NCBI GenBank assembly: GCA_013362785.1
Contig: JABFVM010000209.1
Location: 1 to 56,061 of the forward strand
Length of the DNA stretch: 56,061 nt
Direction: 5' to 3'
From: Streptomyces sp.
GTDB lineage: Bacteria; Actinomycetota; Actinomycetes; Streptomycetales; Streptomycetaceae
In this document: in pieces, positions 1 through 8,849 of the stretch
Position numbering within the stretch: position 1 is the first letter of the stretch
Layout: each line of letters begins with the position of its first letter
The notes under the pieces: generated by a model
Seen by the model: the letters and a program-made list of their open reading frames with translations, nothing else
Database searches by the model: none
Told to the model about the DNA's origin: nothing
Position numbers and translations under genes: made by a program

Positions 1-942
1 GCGGGACATGATCGTGGTCAGTTCGTACGCCGTGTGGGACGCGGCCACCGACGTGATCTCGGCGTGATCGTACGCGGGCGCCACCTCCACGACGTCCGCC
101 GAGACCAGGTTGCAGGACGCCAGACCGCGCAGGATCTCCAGCAGTTCCCGCGACGTCATGCCGCCCGCCTCGGGCGTACCCGTGCCGGGGGCGTGCGCCG
201 GGTCCAGGCAGTCGATGTCGATGGAGATGTAGAGCGGGCGGTCGCCGATGCGCTGGCGCAGCTGGTCGGCGACCTCGTCGGCGCCCCGGCGGTAGACGTC
301 CGAGGACGTGACGATGCCGAAGCCCATCTTCTCGTCGTCGGTGAGGTCCTGCTTGCCGTACAGCGGGCCGCGGATGCCGACGTGGGAGAGCGCCTCGGTG
401 TCGAGGATGCCCTCCTCGACCGCGCGCCGGAACGGGGTGCCGTGGGTGTACTCGGCGCCGAAGTACGTGTCCCAGGTGTCGAGGTGGGCGTCGAAGTGGA
501 GCAGCGCGACCGGTCCGTGCTTCTTCGCGACCGAGCGCAGGAGGGGGAGGGCGATGGTGTGGTCGCCGCCCAGGGTCATCAGGCGGGCGCCGGTGCCGAT
601 CAGGTCGTCGGCGGCGGCCTCGACGGTCTCCACGGCCTCGTTGATGTTGAACGGGTTCACCGCGATGTCGCCGCCGTCCGCGACCTGCGCCAGCGCGAAG
701 GGGGACGCGTCCTGCGCCGGGTTGTACGGGCGCAGCAGCCGGGACGCCTCACGGATGGCGTTGCCGCCGAAGCGGGCGCCCGGCCGGTACGAGACGCCGG
801 AGTCGAACGGCACGCCGACCACGGCGACATCGGCGCGGCCGACCTCGTCGAGGCGCGGGAGCCGGGCGAAGGTCGCGGGTCCGGCGTACCGCGGGATGCG
901 GGAGGAGTCGACGGGGCCGCGGGGCGTCTCGTTGCTGCTCAT
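1..942 (-). CDS. speB: Agmatinase / guanidino-acid ureohydrolase, 3' end cut by window
   Basis: A manganese ureohydrolase of the arginase/agmatinase family, which hydrolyses agmatine or a related guanidino compound to urea and an amine. Metal-ligand motifs are visible in order: GGDHTI (residues ~125-130), DAHLD (~151-155) and DIDCLDPAH (~242-250). 314 codons are present; the last residues (ending [10 protein letters not shown]) lie outside the window, and the usual family length is about 320. The ATG at 942 has a GAAGG-type ribosome site 9 bases upstream. It lies 66 bp downstream of a same-strand sodium:solute symporter, so the two are probably co-transcribed for uptake and degradation of a guanidino compound. 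The exact substrate (agmatine, guanidinobutyrate, guanidinopropionate) cannot be read from the sequence. Confidence 0.93.
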   Translation of the reverse strand, partial: MSSNETPRGPVDSSRIPRYAGPATFARLPRLDEVGRADVAVVGVPFDSGVSYRPGARFGGNAIREASRLLRPYNPAQDASPFALAQVADGGDIAVNPFNINEAVETVEAAADDLIGTGARLMTLGGDHTIALPLLRSVAKKHGPVALLHFDAHLDTWDTYFGAEYTHGTPFRRAVEEGILDTEALSHVGIRGPLYGKQDLTDDEKMGFGIVTSSDVYRRGADEVADQLRQRIGDRPLYISIDIDCLDPAHAPGTGTPEAGGMTSRELLEILRGLASCNLVSADVVEVAPAYDHAEITSVAASHTAYELTTIMSR

Positions 943-1008
943 GTGGAAATGCCTTCTTTCCTACGTTTCACACGCTTCATCGCGTATGCGGGGTATCTGC
1001 CTATGACT

Positions 1009-2469
1009 CTACTGGCGAGCCGGGACTGGTTCGGACGCGAGTTCGGGGGTCCGGCCGGCGAGACGCTCACGCCATGCGGCGAGTACGGCTGCGTCGGTGG
1101 GCTTCGTCATCAAGGAGACGGCGACGTACGCGGCGAGGGAAGACAGCAGGCCGTAGTAGACGGGCTCGTTGGCCAGAATGCCGTGGGTCGCCATCAGGGT
1201 GATCACCGCGACGCCGCCGACGACGACCGCGGAGAGCGCGCCCTGCACGGTCCCGCGCCGCCACAGCAGCCCGCCGAGGATCGGCACCAGCAGTCCGCCG
1301 ACCAGCAGGTTGTAGGCGACGGTCAGCGCCTCCACGACGTTGTTCAGCGCGATCGCCGTACCGATCACGGCGAGGCCCATGAGGAGGATGAAGGCCCGGT
1401 TGCCCTTCACCTCGTCGCGCTGCTCCTCCGACGGCCGTATGGCGCCGCGCAGCCGCGACCAGATGTCGTTGTTGGCGACGGTCGCACAGGCGATCAGCGC
1501 GCCGGAGGACGTGGACATCACGGCGGCGAGGGCGGCGGCCAGCACCAACCCCCGTACGCCGACGGGGAGTTCGTCCTTGACGATGGTCGCGAAGGCGTCG
1601 TCCGGGCTGGTGAGCTTGGGGTAGAGCACCTTGGCCGCCGTACCGATGACGGCACCGGCGACGGCGTAGGCGAGGCAGTAGGTGCCCGCGACCGTGCCGC
1701 CCCACTTGGCGGTCCTGTCGCTGCGCGCGGTGAAGACGCGCTGCCAGATGTCCTGCCCGATGAGCATGCCGAAGGTGTAGATCAGGACGTAGGTGAAGAT
1801 CGTCTCGCCGCCGATGCCCAGCGGGTCGAAGTACTCGGTCGGCAGCTGCGCCTTCATCTCGCTGAACCCGCCCGCCTTGACGACGGCGATGGGCAGGAGC
1901 AGCAGGAGCACGCCGACGGTCTTCACCACGAACTGCACCATGTCGGTGAGGGTGATCGACCACATGCCGCCGAGCGTCGAGTAGGCGACGACGATCGAGC
2001 CGCCGAGGACGATCGCGACGGTGCGGTTCATGTCGAAGAGGACGTCGAAGATCGTGGCGTACGCGATGGTCGAGGTGACGGCGAGCATCAGGGTGTACGC
2101 CCACATGACGACACCGGAGATGACACCGGCCCGGCCGCCGTAGCGCAGGTCGAGCATCTCGGAGACGGTGTAGACCTTGAGGCGGGCTATGCGGGCGGAG
2201 AAGAAGACCGAGAGGGCGAGGAGCCCGAGGCCGATGGTGAAGACCATCCAGGCGCCGGAGAGCCCGTACTGGTAGCCGAGCCCCACGCCGCCGATGGTGG
2301 ACGCGCCGCCGAGGACGATCGCCGCCATGGTGCCGGAGTACATGGTCGGCCCGAGCCGCCGTCCGGCGACCAGGAACTCGCTCTTGGACTTGGCGCGGCG
2401 CATGCCCCACCAGCCCATGGCCAGCATGCCGGCCAGATAGACGACGATGACGGTGTAGTCGACGGCCAT
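1009..2469 (-). CDS. Sodium:solute symporter (SSS family)
   Basis: An integral membrane cotransporter of the SSS/LeuT-fold family, 486 aa with about 13 hydrophobic segments. It begins MAVDYTVIVVYLAGMLAMGW with an outside-first N-terminal helix typical of the family. The ATG at 2469 follows a strong AAGGAGG site; the frame stays open far upstream, but that part is low-complexity antisense to the PucR gene. The internal stretch GGASTIGGVGLGYQYG and the last helices fit the PutP-like group. It probably imports the substrate of the agmatinase-like enzyme encoded 66 bp downstream. The divergent PucR-type gene is the likely local regulator. Substrate is inferred from neighbours only. Confidence 0.92.
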   Translation of the reverse strand: MAVDYTVIVVYLAGMLAMGWWGMRRAKSKSEFLVAGRRLGPTMYSGTMAAIVLGGASTIGGVGLGYQYGLSGAWMVFTIGLGLLALSVFFSARIARLKVYTVSEMLDLRYGGRAGVISGVVMWAYTLMLAVTSTIAYATIFDVLFDMNRTVAIVLGGSIVVAYSTLGGMWSITLTDMVQFVVKTVGVLLLLLPIAVVKAGGFSEMKAQLPTEYFDPLGIGGETIFTYVLIYTFGMLIGQDIWQRVFTARSDRTAKWGGTVAGTYCLAYAVAGAVIGTAAKVLYPKLTSPDDAFATIVKDELPVGVRGLVLAAALAAVMSTSSGALIACATVANNDIWSRLRGAIRPSEEQRDEVKGNRAFILLMGLAVIGTAIALNNVVEALTVAYNLLVGGLLVPILGGLLWRRGTVQGALSAVVVGGVAVITLMATHGILANEPVYYGLLSSLAAYVAVSLMTKPTDAAVLAAWRERLAGRTPELASEPVPARQ

Positions 2470-2658
2470 GGAGGGCCTCCTTCGCGAACATCCCGGTGGC
2501 GTGTCGTGCAAATGGGGGGTGGGGACGTCGGCAGCGGCTCGCGGGGACATCCGCCCGTACCCGCGGCTGCCGGTCTGGAACGACAGTAGGTGGCCGGAAA
2601 GCGACTGCGAAGTGTACGTTTCATCCATCTGAGGCTGCTCGACTGGAGGAAACGTCCC
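2470..2658. promoter_or_regulatory. Divergent promoter region, symporter/PucR
   Basis: A 189-bp non-coding gap between the divergently oriented symporter and PucR-family genes. It must hold both promoters and is the most likely place for the PucR-type protein to bind. I could not pick a convincing -35/-10 pair or operator by eye. Confidence 0.4.
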
Positions 2659-4161
2659 ATGCCCGAGCCCGCCGTCCCGCCCACCCCACCGGTATCGCTC
2701 GCGGCGCTCCTGGCCCGCGAGGACCTCGGCCTGCGCCGGATCGCGGGCCCGGCGGACGCGGGCACGGTGATCCACTGGGCGCACACCTCGGAGATGGCCG
2801 ACCCGTATCCGTATCTGCTCGGCGGGGAGCTGCTGCTGACGGCGGGCGTGCACATCCCGGACGCGGCGGGTTCGGGGACGTATTTCGACGACTATGTGTC
2901 GCGGATCGTCGCGGCGGGCGGCGCGGCGCTCGGCTTCGGTCTCGCGCCCGTGCACGACACGGTGCCGCGCGCCCTGGTGGAGGCGTGCGACACCTACGAA
3001 CTCCCGCTCCTGGAGGTCCCGCCGCAGACCACCTTCTCCGGCGTGGCCCGCGCCGTCTGGCAGCTGATGGCCCAGGCCCGGCACGCCGAACTGCGCCGTG
3101 TGACGGAGGCCCAGCAGGGCCTGGCCGCCGCGGCCGCCCGCCCGGATCCGGTACGGGCGGTGCTGCGGCAGCTGGCCCAGCGGGTGACGGGCTGGGCGGT
3201 GCTGTACGGCCTCGAAGGGACGGAGGTCGCGTCGGCGGGGAGGAAGCCGGACGGGACGGTCGGCGGGGCGCTGGCCGGGCTCGCGGAGGTCGTACGCCCC
3301 TCGGGTCCGGGGACACCCACGTCCGCCACCGACACCGCCGCCGGCACCCACCTGGCCGCCTACGCCCTCGGCGCCGGTCCCGGCTTCGTCCTCGGGGTCG
3401 CCGCCGGGCACCGCGACCCCGGCGACCACACCATCGCCTCCGTCGCCGCCGTGCTCCTCTCCCTCCTCACCGGCGAGCAGCAGAGCGGCTCGGGAGCGGC
3501 CCGTTCCTCGGCACTCGTACGGCTGCTCCTCGGCGCCGAACCGCAGGCGGTCGCCCCGCTCCTCGGCGAGGGCAGCCGGCTCGTGGTGCACGCCCGCCCC
3601 GACGCCGGGCCCTGCGATCCGGTGGCCGCCTCGGCGCTGGGCGCGGCCCTCGGCTCCCCGCTGGTCGACCTGGCGCCGGACGTCGTACGCGTCCTGGTCC
3701 CGGCGGACCGCGAACCGGCCGCGCAGCCCGGCTGGACCCTGGGCGTCAGCGCCCCGGCGACGGCGCCGGACTGGCCGGCGGCGGACGTCCAGGCGGCGCG
3801 GGCACTGTCCCGGGCGCGGGCCACCCGCACGCCCCTCTTCCAACACGGCGCCCACCGCCCCGCCCTCACCGACCTGCTCTCCCCCGACGCGGCGGAGGCC
3901 CACGCCCGCGCGCTCCTCGCGCCGCTGACGCCCCCGCTCACCGAGACCCTGCGCAGCTGGCTCTCCCTGCACGGCAGTTGGGACCGCACGGCGGTCGCCC
4001 TGTCCGTCCACCGCAACACGGTCCGCCAGCGGATCGCCCGGTGCGCGGCGCTGCTCGGCACGGACCTGGACGACCCGGACGTACGCATGGAGCTGTGGTT
4101 CGCGCTACGCAACGCCGAACTGCCGGCAGCGCAATCCGATCTGCCCGGCACGGCACCCTGA
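2659..4161 (+). CDS. PucR-family transcriptional regulator
   Basis: A 500-aa regulator. The N-terminal ~120 residues match the PucR/purine-catabolism domain (LAALLAREDLGLRRIAGPAD, then GGELLLTAG). The C-terminus carries the PucR-type helix-turn-helix VALSVHRNTVRQRIARCAAL (about 440-465). I chose the ATG at 2659 because GGAGGA sits 8 bases upstream; a longer in-frame start at 2590 has no ribosome site. It is divergent from the symporter-agmatinase pair, the classical layout for a local activator of a nitrogen-compound catabolic operon. The inducer is unknown. Confidence 0.9.
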   Translation: MPEPAVPPTPPVSLAALLAREDLGLRRIAGPADAGTVIHWAHTSEMADPYPYLLGGELLLTAGVHIPDAAGSGTYFDDYVSRIVAAGGAALGFGLAPVHDTVPRALVEACDTYELPLLEVPPQTTFSGVARAVWQLMAQARHAELRRVTEAQQGLAAAAARPDPVRAVLRQLAQRVTGWAVLYGLEGTEVASAGRKPDGTVGGALAGLAEVVRPSGPGTPTSATDTAAGTHLAAYALGAGPGFVLGVAAGHRDPGDHTIASVAAVLLSLLTGEQQSGSGAARSSALVRLLLGAEPQAVAPLLGEGSRLVVHARPDAGPCDPVAASALGAALGSPLVDLAPDVVRVLVPADREPAAQPGWTLGVSAPATAPDWPAADVQAARALSRARATRTPLFQHGAHRPALTDLLSPDAAEAHARALLAPLTPPLTETLRSWLSLHGSWDRTAVALSVHRNTVRQRIARCAALLGTDLDDPDVRMELWFALRNAELPAAQSDLPGTAP

Positions 4162-4249
4162 TCCGCCTGGCACCGCGCGCTGATCTGCACAGTGACCCGC
4201 GTCGCACGCGCGCCGGACTCAGCCATTCCGCCCAGTTGTCTGCCTCACA

Positions 4250-5050
4250 ATGGGGACCATGCCGATACCCGGGACACCCAGCCGCGCCGAGCTCGTCGAC
4301 CACCTCGTCAGAACCCGCATCGCGGGCGATGTCGCGACGCCCCGCGAGAACAACCTCTCCCACTACCGCCAGCTGGCGAACGGCAACCGCCACTACTGGC
4401 TCGGCCTGGAGCTCGGCGACCGCTGGACCGACGAGCAGGACGTGCTCGCGGTGATGGCGGAGCGCGTCGGCGTGAACGACGACGCGGAGCACCGGCACGG
4501 CCAGGACACCATCGACCCCGAGCTGACGGTGGCCGCGCTGGAGCGGATGGCCGCGCGGCTGCGCAAGGCGGCGGACGGGCAGCAGCGGGTGCTGTTCGCG
4601 ACCGGTCACCCGGGCGGCCTGCTGGACGTCCACCGCGCGACGGCGGACGCCCTGCGCGCGGCCGGCTGCGAGATCGTCGTCATCCCGGAGGGCCTGCAGA
4701 CCGACGAGGGCTACGTCATGCAGTTCGCCGACGTCGCCGTCCTGGAACACGGCGCCACCCTCTGGCACACCCACTCCGGCGACCCGATGAAGGCCATCCT
4801 CACCGGCCTGGAGCGCGAGGGACGCCCGCTGCCGGACCTGGTGGTGGCCGACCACGGCTGGGCGGGGTACGCCGGTCAGCACGGCGTCGACTCCGTCGGC
4901 TACGCGGACTGCAACGACCCGGCGCTGTTCCTCGCGGAGGCGGAGGGGACGGTGCAGGTGGTGGTGCCGCTGGACGACCATGTGGTGAGCCCGCGCTACT
5001 ACGACGCGATGACGGCGTATCTGCTGGGCGAGGCGGGCCTGGTCGATTAG
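4250..5050 (+). CDS. Phosphatase-like protein (probable PF15698 type)
   Basis: A 266-aa soluble protein with no signal peptide or membrane segment. I recognise it from memory as the widely conserved Streptomyces protein annotated as a phosphatase (PF15698 type). Visible conserved elements are FATGHPGGLLDVHRA (about 120-134), VIPEGLQTDEGYVMQFADV and LVVADHGWAGYAG. The histidine/aspartate-rich blocks fit a metal-dependent hydrolase, but the substrate is unknown. Two in-frame ATGs lie nine bases apart (4250, 4259). The first would be nearly leaderless, and the second has only GGGG close upstream, so the start is uncertain by three codons. Confidence 0.7.
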   Translation: MGTMPIPGTPSRAELVDHLVRTRIAGDVATPRENNLSHYRQLANGNRHYWLGLELGDRWTDEQDVLAVMAERVGVNDDAEHRHGQDTIDPELTVAALERMAARLRKAADGQQRVLFATGHPGGLLDVHRATADALRAAGCEIVVIPEGLQTDEGYVMQFADVAVLEHGATLWHTHSGDPMKAILTGLEREGRPLPDLVVADHGWAGYAGQHGVDSVGYADCNDPALFLAEAEGTVQVVVPLDDHVVSPRYYDAMTAYLLGEAGLVD

Positions 5051-5130
5051 GGGGTCGGGCGGCCTCCTCCAGGGGGCCTCCATGCGGCCTTCATGCCGCC
5101 TTTAGGTCAAGACTTAGTAAAGTGGCACGC

Positions 5131-5805
5131 ATGATCATTGCTGCCACACCCGACGCACCCGTCGGCGGGGTCGCCGGCTGGGCCGCCGGGTTGATGGAGA
5201 AGCTGGGCGGCCCCGGTGCCGGACTGGCCATCGCCCTGGAGAATCTCTTCCCGCCGCTGCCCAGCGAGGTGATCCTGCCGCTGGCCGGGTTCACCGCGAG
5301 CCAGGGCGGGATGACCCTCGTCTCGGCCGTCGTCTGGACGACCGCGGGGTCGGTGATCGGCGCGCTGGCCCTGTATCTACTCGGCGCGCTCCTCGGCCGG
5401 GACCGGCTGATCGCGGTGGCGGCACGGCTGCCGCTGGTGAAGGTCACCGACGTGGAACGGACCGAGGCGTGGTTCCTGCGGCACGGCACCAAGGCCGTCT
5501 TCTTCGGCCGCTTCATACCGATCTTCCGCAGCCTGATCTCGATACCGGCCGGCGTCGAACGCATGCGCCTGCCGGTCTTCCTCGCCCTCACCGCGACCGG
5601 CAGCCTCATCTGGAACACCGCCTTCATCACCGGCGGCTACGCCCTCGGCGCCCGCTGGCACGAGGTCACCGACCTGGTGAGCCTCTACTCCAAGGCGATC
5701 CTGGCGATCGTCGGCGTGGTCGGCCTGGCATTCGTGGGGGTACGGCTGGCGCGGTCGGGACGGCAGCGACAGCAGGGGCAGAGACAGGGACAGGATGCGT
5801 CTTGA
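5131..5805 (+). CDS. DedA family membrane protein (SNARE-associated/VTT domain)
   Basis: A 224-aa multi-spanning protein of the DedA superfamily, implicated in undecaprenyl-phosphate or lipid flipping in other bacteria. The family signature GRFIPIFRSLISIPAGVERM runs from about residue 126 to 145, with the essential arginines present. The N-terminal ENLFPPLPSEVILPLAG block is also typical. The ATG at 5131 has no clear Shine-Dalgarno, so translation may be from a very short or leaderless transcript. It is probably its own unit. Confidence 0.9.
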   Translation: MIIAATPDAPVGGVAGWAAGLMEKLGGPGAGLAIALENLFPPLPSEVILPLAGFTASQGGMTLVSAVVWTTAGSVIGALALYLLGALLGRDRLIAVAARLPLVKVTDVERTEAWFLRHGTKAVFFGRFIPIFRSLISIPAGVERMRLPVFLALTATGSLIWNTAFITGGYALGARWHEVTDLVSLYSKAILAIVGVVGLAFVGVRLARSGRQRQQGQRQGQDAS

Positions 5806-5913
5806 GCGCCGCGATCCACCCCTGTTGCGGGGCGTAACCGCTGCGGTTGCAGGTGCTGCTGAGGCATGTGTGACTGGTGGGGACCCCAATCTCCTGCTTC
5901 TAGGGGAATCTTC

Positions 5914-7551
5914 ATGTCCGAAAGCAATTCGCAGAGCACCGGAGCCGTCGCCGTCCGGTCCGCCTTCTGCGCCATGCCCCCCAGCCCCGAACTGCGCGAG
6001 CGGCTTCTGGACGAGCAGCAGCGCATTCGCAGCTCCTCACCACTCGCCAAGCAGTTCGCCGTGAGCGGCGACCCCCGCCACCTCGGCCTCAACGACGCCA
6101 TGCTCTTCCCGGCCCACGAGTACCCGGTCGGCACACCACGTGCCACCATCGCCGCCGCGGCCGCCGAACGCAGTCCCCTGACCGGCGCCGTACGCGTGGT
6201 GGTCGTCCTCGCCGACTTCGACGACAAGCAGATGACGCACGACAAGGAGCACTTCGAGAAGCTGTTCTTCTCGTTGGGCGCGATGCCGAACGGCAGTGTC
6301 CGCGAGTACTACCGCGAGGTGACCCACGGTCTGGTCGACGTCGTCGGCGAGGTCGTCGGCCCCGTCCGGCTGCCGAAGGACCTCTCCTGGTACGCGAACG
6401 GCAACTTCGGCATCGGCAAACCGACCGGTCAGCCGCGCGCGCACTTCATGGCCAGGGACGCCGCGATGGGCGCCGACCCCCAGATCAACTACGCCCCGTA
6501 CGACAACGACGGCAACGGCTTCGTCGACGCCTTCATCGTCGTGCACCCGGGACCGGGCGGCGAGGTCACCGGTGACCCCGGCGACATCTGGTCGCACAAG
6601 TGGACCCTGCCGGACGCCTACAACGCGGACGGTGCGCGCATCTTCGCGTACCTCACCATCCCCGAGGACGCCAAGATCGGCGTCTGCGCCCATGAGCTGG
6701 GTCACCTGCTGTTCGGCTTCCCCGACCTGTACGACATCGACTACACGTCGGAGGGCGTCGGCAACTGGTGCGTGATGGGCGGCGGTTCCTGGGGCGGCCC
6801 TGAGGGCGCCAGGGGTGAGAGGCCCACGCATCCGTCGGCCTGGTGCAAGATCAACCAGGGCTGGGCATCGGTGTCCAACGTCACCGGCTCGACGACCCTG
6901 TCGATCCCCGACGTCAAGAACAGCCACCAGGTGCACCGGCTGTGGACCGGCGGACTGCCGGGCAGTGAGTACTTCCTGGTCGAGAACCGCCAACGCACCG
7001 GCTACGACGCCTCGTTGCCCGGAGACGGGCTGCTGATCTGGCACGTCGACGAACACCAGCCGGACAACTCCGACGAGACCCACTACATGGTGGGACTGGT
7101 CCAGGCCGACAACGAGCACGACCTCGAATGGTCGGGCAACCGCGGCGACACCGGCGACCCCTACCCCGGAAGCAGCGGGAACACCTCGTTCGGTCCGACG
7201 AGCACGCCCAGTTCCCATTCCCACTCGGGCGCCCCGACCGGTGTGTCCATCACCGGCATCTCGGCATCCGGGCCCACGATGACGGCCACCGTCGCGGTCA
7301 CCGTGCCGGGACCGGTCCATATGCCGGTGAGCGTCGCCGCGGCGCGGGCCGAGACGGACGGCGAGGCCGGGCTGACCGAGATGATCCACGGCCTGCAGTC
7401 GCGGCTGGAGGCCCTGGAACAGGCCGTGGCAGGAGAGCCGCGAAGGACTGCCGAGCCGGTCCTCGAAGGCGGCCCGCGACAGGATCGCGACGGGAAACCG
7501 CGAACCGCGGAATCCGGCAAGGGCGTCGGACACGGCTACCGTCGGCCCTAG
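5914..7551 (+). CDS. M6 family (InhA-like) metalloprotease
   Basis: A 545-aa zinc metalloprotease of the M6/immune-inhibitor-A family. The extended zinc motif HExxHxxGFxD is intact (HELGHLLFGFPD, residues ~260-271), followed by the expected small-residue region around WCVMGGGSWGG. The front part contains VVVLADFDDKQ, the usual M6 entry motif. The ATG at 5914 has AGGGGA 7 bases upstream; an upstream in-frame ATG at 5866 lacks one. Unlike secreted relatives there is no N-terminal signal peptide (it starts MSESNSQSTG). The last ~60 residues are a charged, possibly coiled extension (LQSRLEALEQAV). It may act inside the cell or leave by an unrecognised route. Confidence 0.88.
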   Translation: MSESNSQSTGAVAVRSAFCAMPPSPELRERLLDEQQRIRSSSPLAKQFAVSGDPRHLGLNDAMLFPAHEYPVGTPRATIAAAAAERSPLTGAVRVVVVLADFDDKQMTHDKEHFEKLFFSLGAMPNGSVREYYREVTHGLVDVVGEVVGPVRLPKDLSWYANGNFGIGKPTGQPRAHFMARDAAMGADPQINYAPYDNDGNGFVDAFIVVHPGPGGEVTGDPGDIWSHKWTLPDAYNADGARIFAYLTIPEDAKIGVCAHELGHLLFGFPDLYDIDYTSEGVGNWCVMGGGSWGGPEGARGERPTHPSAWCKINQGWASVSNVTGSTTLSIPDVKNSHQVHRLWTGGLPGSEYFLVENRQRTGYDASLPGDGLLIWHVDEHQPDNSDETHYMVGLVQADNEHDLEWSGNRGDTGDPYPGSSGNTSFGPTSTPSSHSHSGAPTGVSITGISASGPTMTATVAVTVPGPVHMPVSVAAARAETDGEAGLTEMIHGLQSRLEALEQAVAGEPRRTAEPVLEGGPRQDRDGKPRTAESGKGVGHGYRRP

Positions 7552-7582
7552 GCAAGGCGGCGGACCTAGGCAAGGCGGCGGA
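7547..7582. repeat. Perfect 18-bp tandem duplication across a stop codon
   Basis: CCTAGGCAAGGCGGCGGA occurs twice head-to-tail (7547-7564 and 7565-7582) without a mismatch. The first copy contains the TAG stop of the M6 protease; the second ends two bases before the ATG of the following small gene and supplies its only purine-rich leader. Confidence 0.95.
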
Positions 7583-7584
7583 CC

Positions 7585-7887
7585 ATGGTGCAGGCGATCG
7601 AGAATCTCACCGCGCTGACCGTCCGCCTGGTCACCACGGGTCCGCATCCACAGCTGACGGGCTGGGACCGGCTGGTCGTCGACGTCCTCGACGGCCGGCC
7701 GGTCACCGGCTACGCCGACCTGCTGTCACAGCGCGTCGGGCACCGGCTCGATCTCGCCGTGCCGAGCAACCTCGCGCCGGATCCGGCCCCGGGCAGCGTG
7801 ATCCGCCTGCGCGCCAGACTCGCCGGGGGCGAGGTGCTGGCCGAAAGACGCCCCCCGCCCGGCACGTTCGCGGTGGAGCCGCCCTGA
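7585..7887 (+). CDS. Small conserved-looking hypothetical protein
   Basis: A 100-aa protein beginning MVQAIENLTALTVRLVTTGP. It has no signal peptide, helix-turn-helix or cysteine motif that I recognise. Codon use is strongly G/C-ending, as in its neighbours, and it fills the gap between the M6 protease and the convergent thioesterase, so I regard it as genuine. It starts 33 bp after the protease and is probably co-transcribed. The middle (HRLDLAVPSNLAPDPAPGS) suggests a small beta-rich domain. Function unknown. Confidence 0.6.
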   Translation: MVQAIENLTALTVRLVTTGPHPQLTGWDRLVVDVLDGRPVTGYADLLSQRVGHRLDLAVPSNLAPDPAPGSVIRLRARLAGGEVLAERRPPPGTFAVEPP

Positions 7888-7909
7888 CGTCCGGCAACCG
7901 GCAACCCGG

Positions 7910-8776
7910 TCACCGCGGTACCCGGACCACGCCCTCCTGGATCACCGACACCGCGAGCCGCCCGTCCTGCGTGTAGATCCGCGCCTGTCCGAGCCCCCGC
8001 CCCGCGTACGCCGACGGCGACTCCTGGTCGTACAGCAGCCACTCGTCCGCGCGGAACGGACGGTGGAACCACATCGCGTGGTCCAGCGAGGCACCGACGA
8101 CGTCGCCGACGGCCCAGCCGCCGCGGCCGTGCGCGAGCAGGACCGAGTCGAGGAGGGTCATGTCGGAGACGTAGGTGGCGAGCACGACATGCAGCAGCGG
8201 GTCGTCGACCAGCTTGCCGTTGGTGCGGAACCAGACCTGCGAGTGCGGCTCGCGCGGCTCGCCGAACTTCCCGTACGGCGGCTCGTCGACGTAGCGCAGA
8301 TCGACCGCCTGGCGGGCCTCCAGGAACCGCTCGACGACCGCCGGGTCGAGGTGGTCGTAGCCGCGCAGGCGCTCCTGGGAGGTGGGCAGCGACTCCGGGT
8401 CGGGCGCCTCGGGCATCGGCGTCTGGTGGTCCAGGCCGTCCTCGTACGTCTGGAAGGACGCCGACAGCGCGAAGATCGGCTTGCCGTGCTGGACGGCGAC
8501 CACCCGGCGGGTGGTGAAGGAGCGGCCGTCGCGCATGCGGTCGACGTTGTAGACGATGGGCGCGCCCGGGTCCCCCATGCGCAGGAAGTACGCGTGGAGG
8601 GAGTGGGCGGGCCGGTCCGCGGGCACCGTGCGCCCGGCGGCGACCAGCGCCTGGGCCGCGACCTGGCCGCCGAAGACCCGCGGGACCACGGCGGAGCGGG
8701 ACTGGCCGCGGAAGATGTCCTCCTCGATCTGCTCCAGGTCGAGCAGATCGAGGAGGTCACGCAGTGCCTCGTTCAT
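7910..8776 (-). CDS. tesB: Acyl-CoA thioesterase II
   Basis: A 288-aa double-hotdog thioesterase that hydrolyses acyl-CoA esters. The N-terminal hotdog contains RVFGGQVAAQALVAAGRTV and SLHAYFLRMGDP, both hallmarks of TesB. The C-terminal half has YVSDMTLLDSVL and SLDHAMWFHRPFRADEWLLY, containing the catalytic Asp/Thr/Gln region. Length is normal for the family. It is followed on the other strand by the small unknown (22-bp convergent gap). It lies 72 bp downstream of an acyl-CoA dehydrogenase on the same strand, so co-transcription in fatty-acid turnover is likely. Confidence 0.95.
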   Translation of the reverse strand: MNEALRDLLDLLDLEQIEEDIFRGQSRSAVVPRVFGGQVAAQALVAAGRTVPADRPAHSLHAYFLRMGDPGAPIVYNVDRMRDGRSFTTRRVVAVQHGKPIFALSASFQTYEDGLDHQTPMPEAPDPESLPTSQERLRGYDHLDPAVVERFLEARQAVDLRYVDEPPYGKFGEPREPHSQVWFRTNGKLVDDPLLHVVLATYVSDMTLLDSVLLAHGRGGWAVGDVVGASLDHAMWFHRPFRADEWLLYDQESPSAYAGRGLGQARIYTQDGRLAVSVIQEGVVRVPR

Positions 8777-8813
8777 GGCACCTTTTCTACTGGCAGGGGG
8801 ATTTCAGGAGCCC

Positions 8814-8849
8814 TGCGGACCGCGTTGCGGACCGCCTTGCAGACTGCCT
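8814..8849. repeat. Three imperfect 12-bp tandem repeats
   Basis: TGCGGACCGCGT, TGCGGACCGCCT and TGCAGACTGCCT follow each other between the acyl-CoA dehydrogenase and thioesterase genes. The last copy ends on the first base of the dehydrogenase stop codon. Probably local slippage; no function evident. Confidence 0.7.

Noticed and set aside
34..2589. Very long plus-strand open frame (over 800 codons) opposite the agmatinase and symporter
   Set aside because: It is antisense to two genes with clear family motifs, its protein is Arg/Gly/Asp-rich without any domain, and such frames are common by-products of GC-rich codon use.
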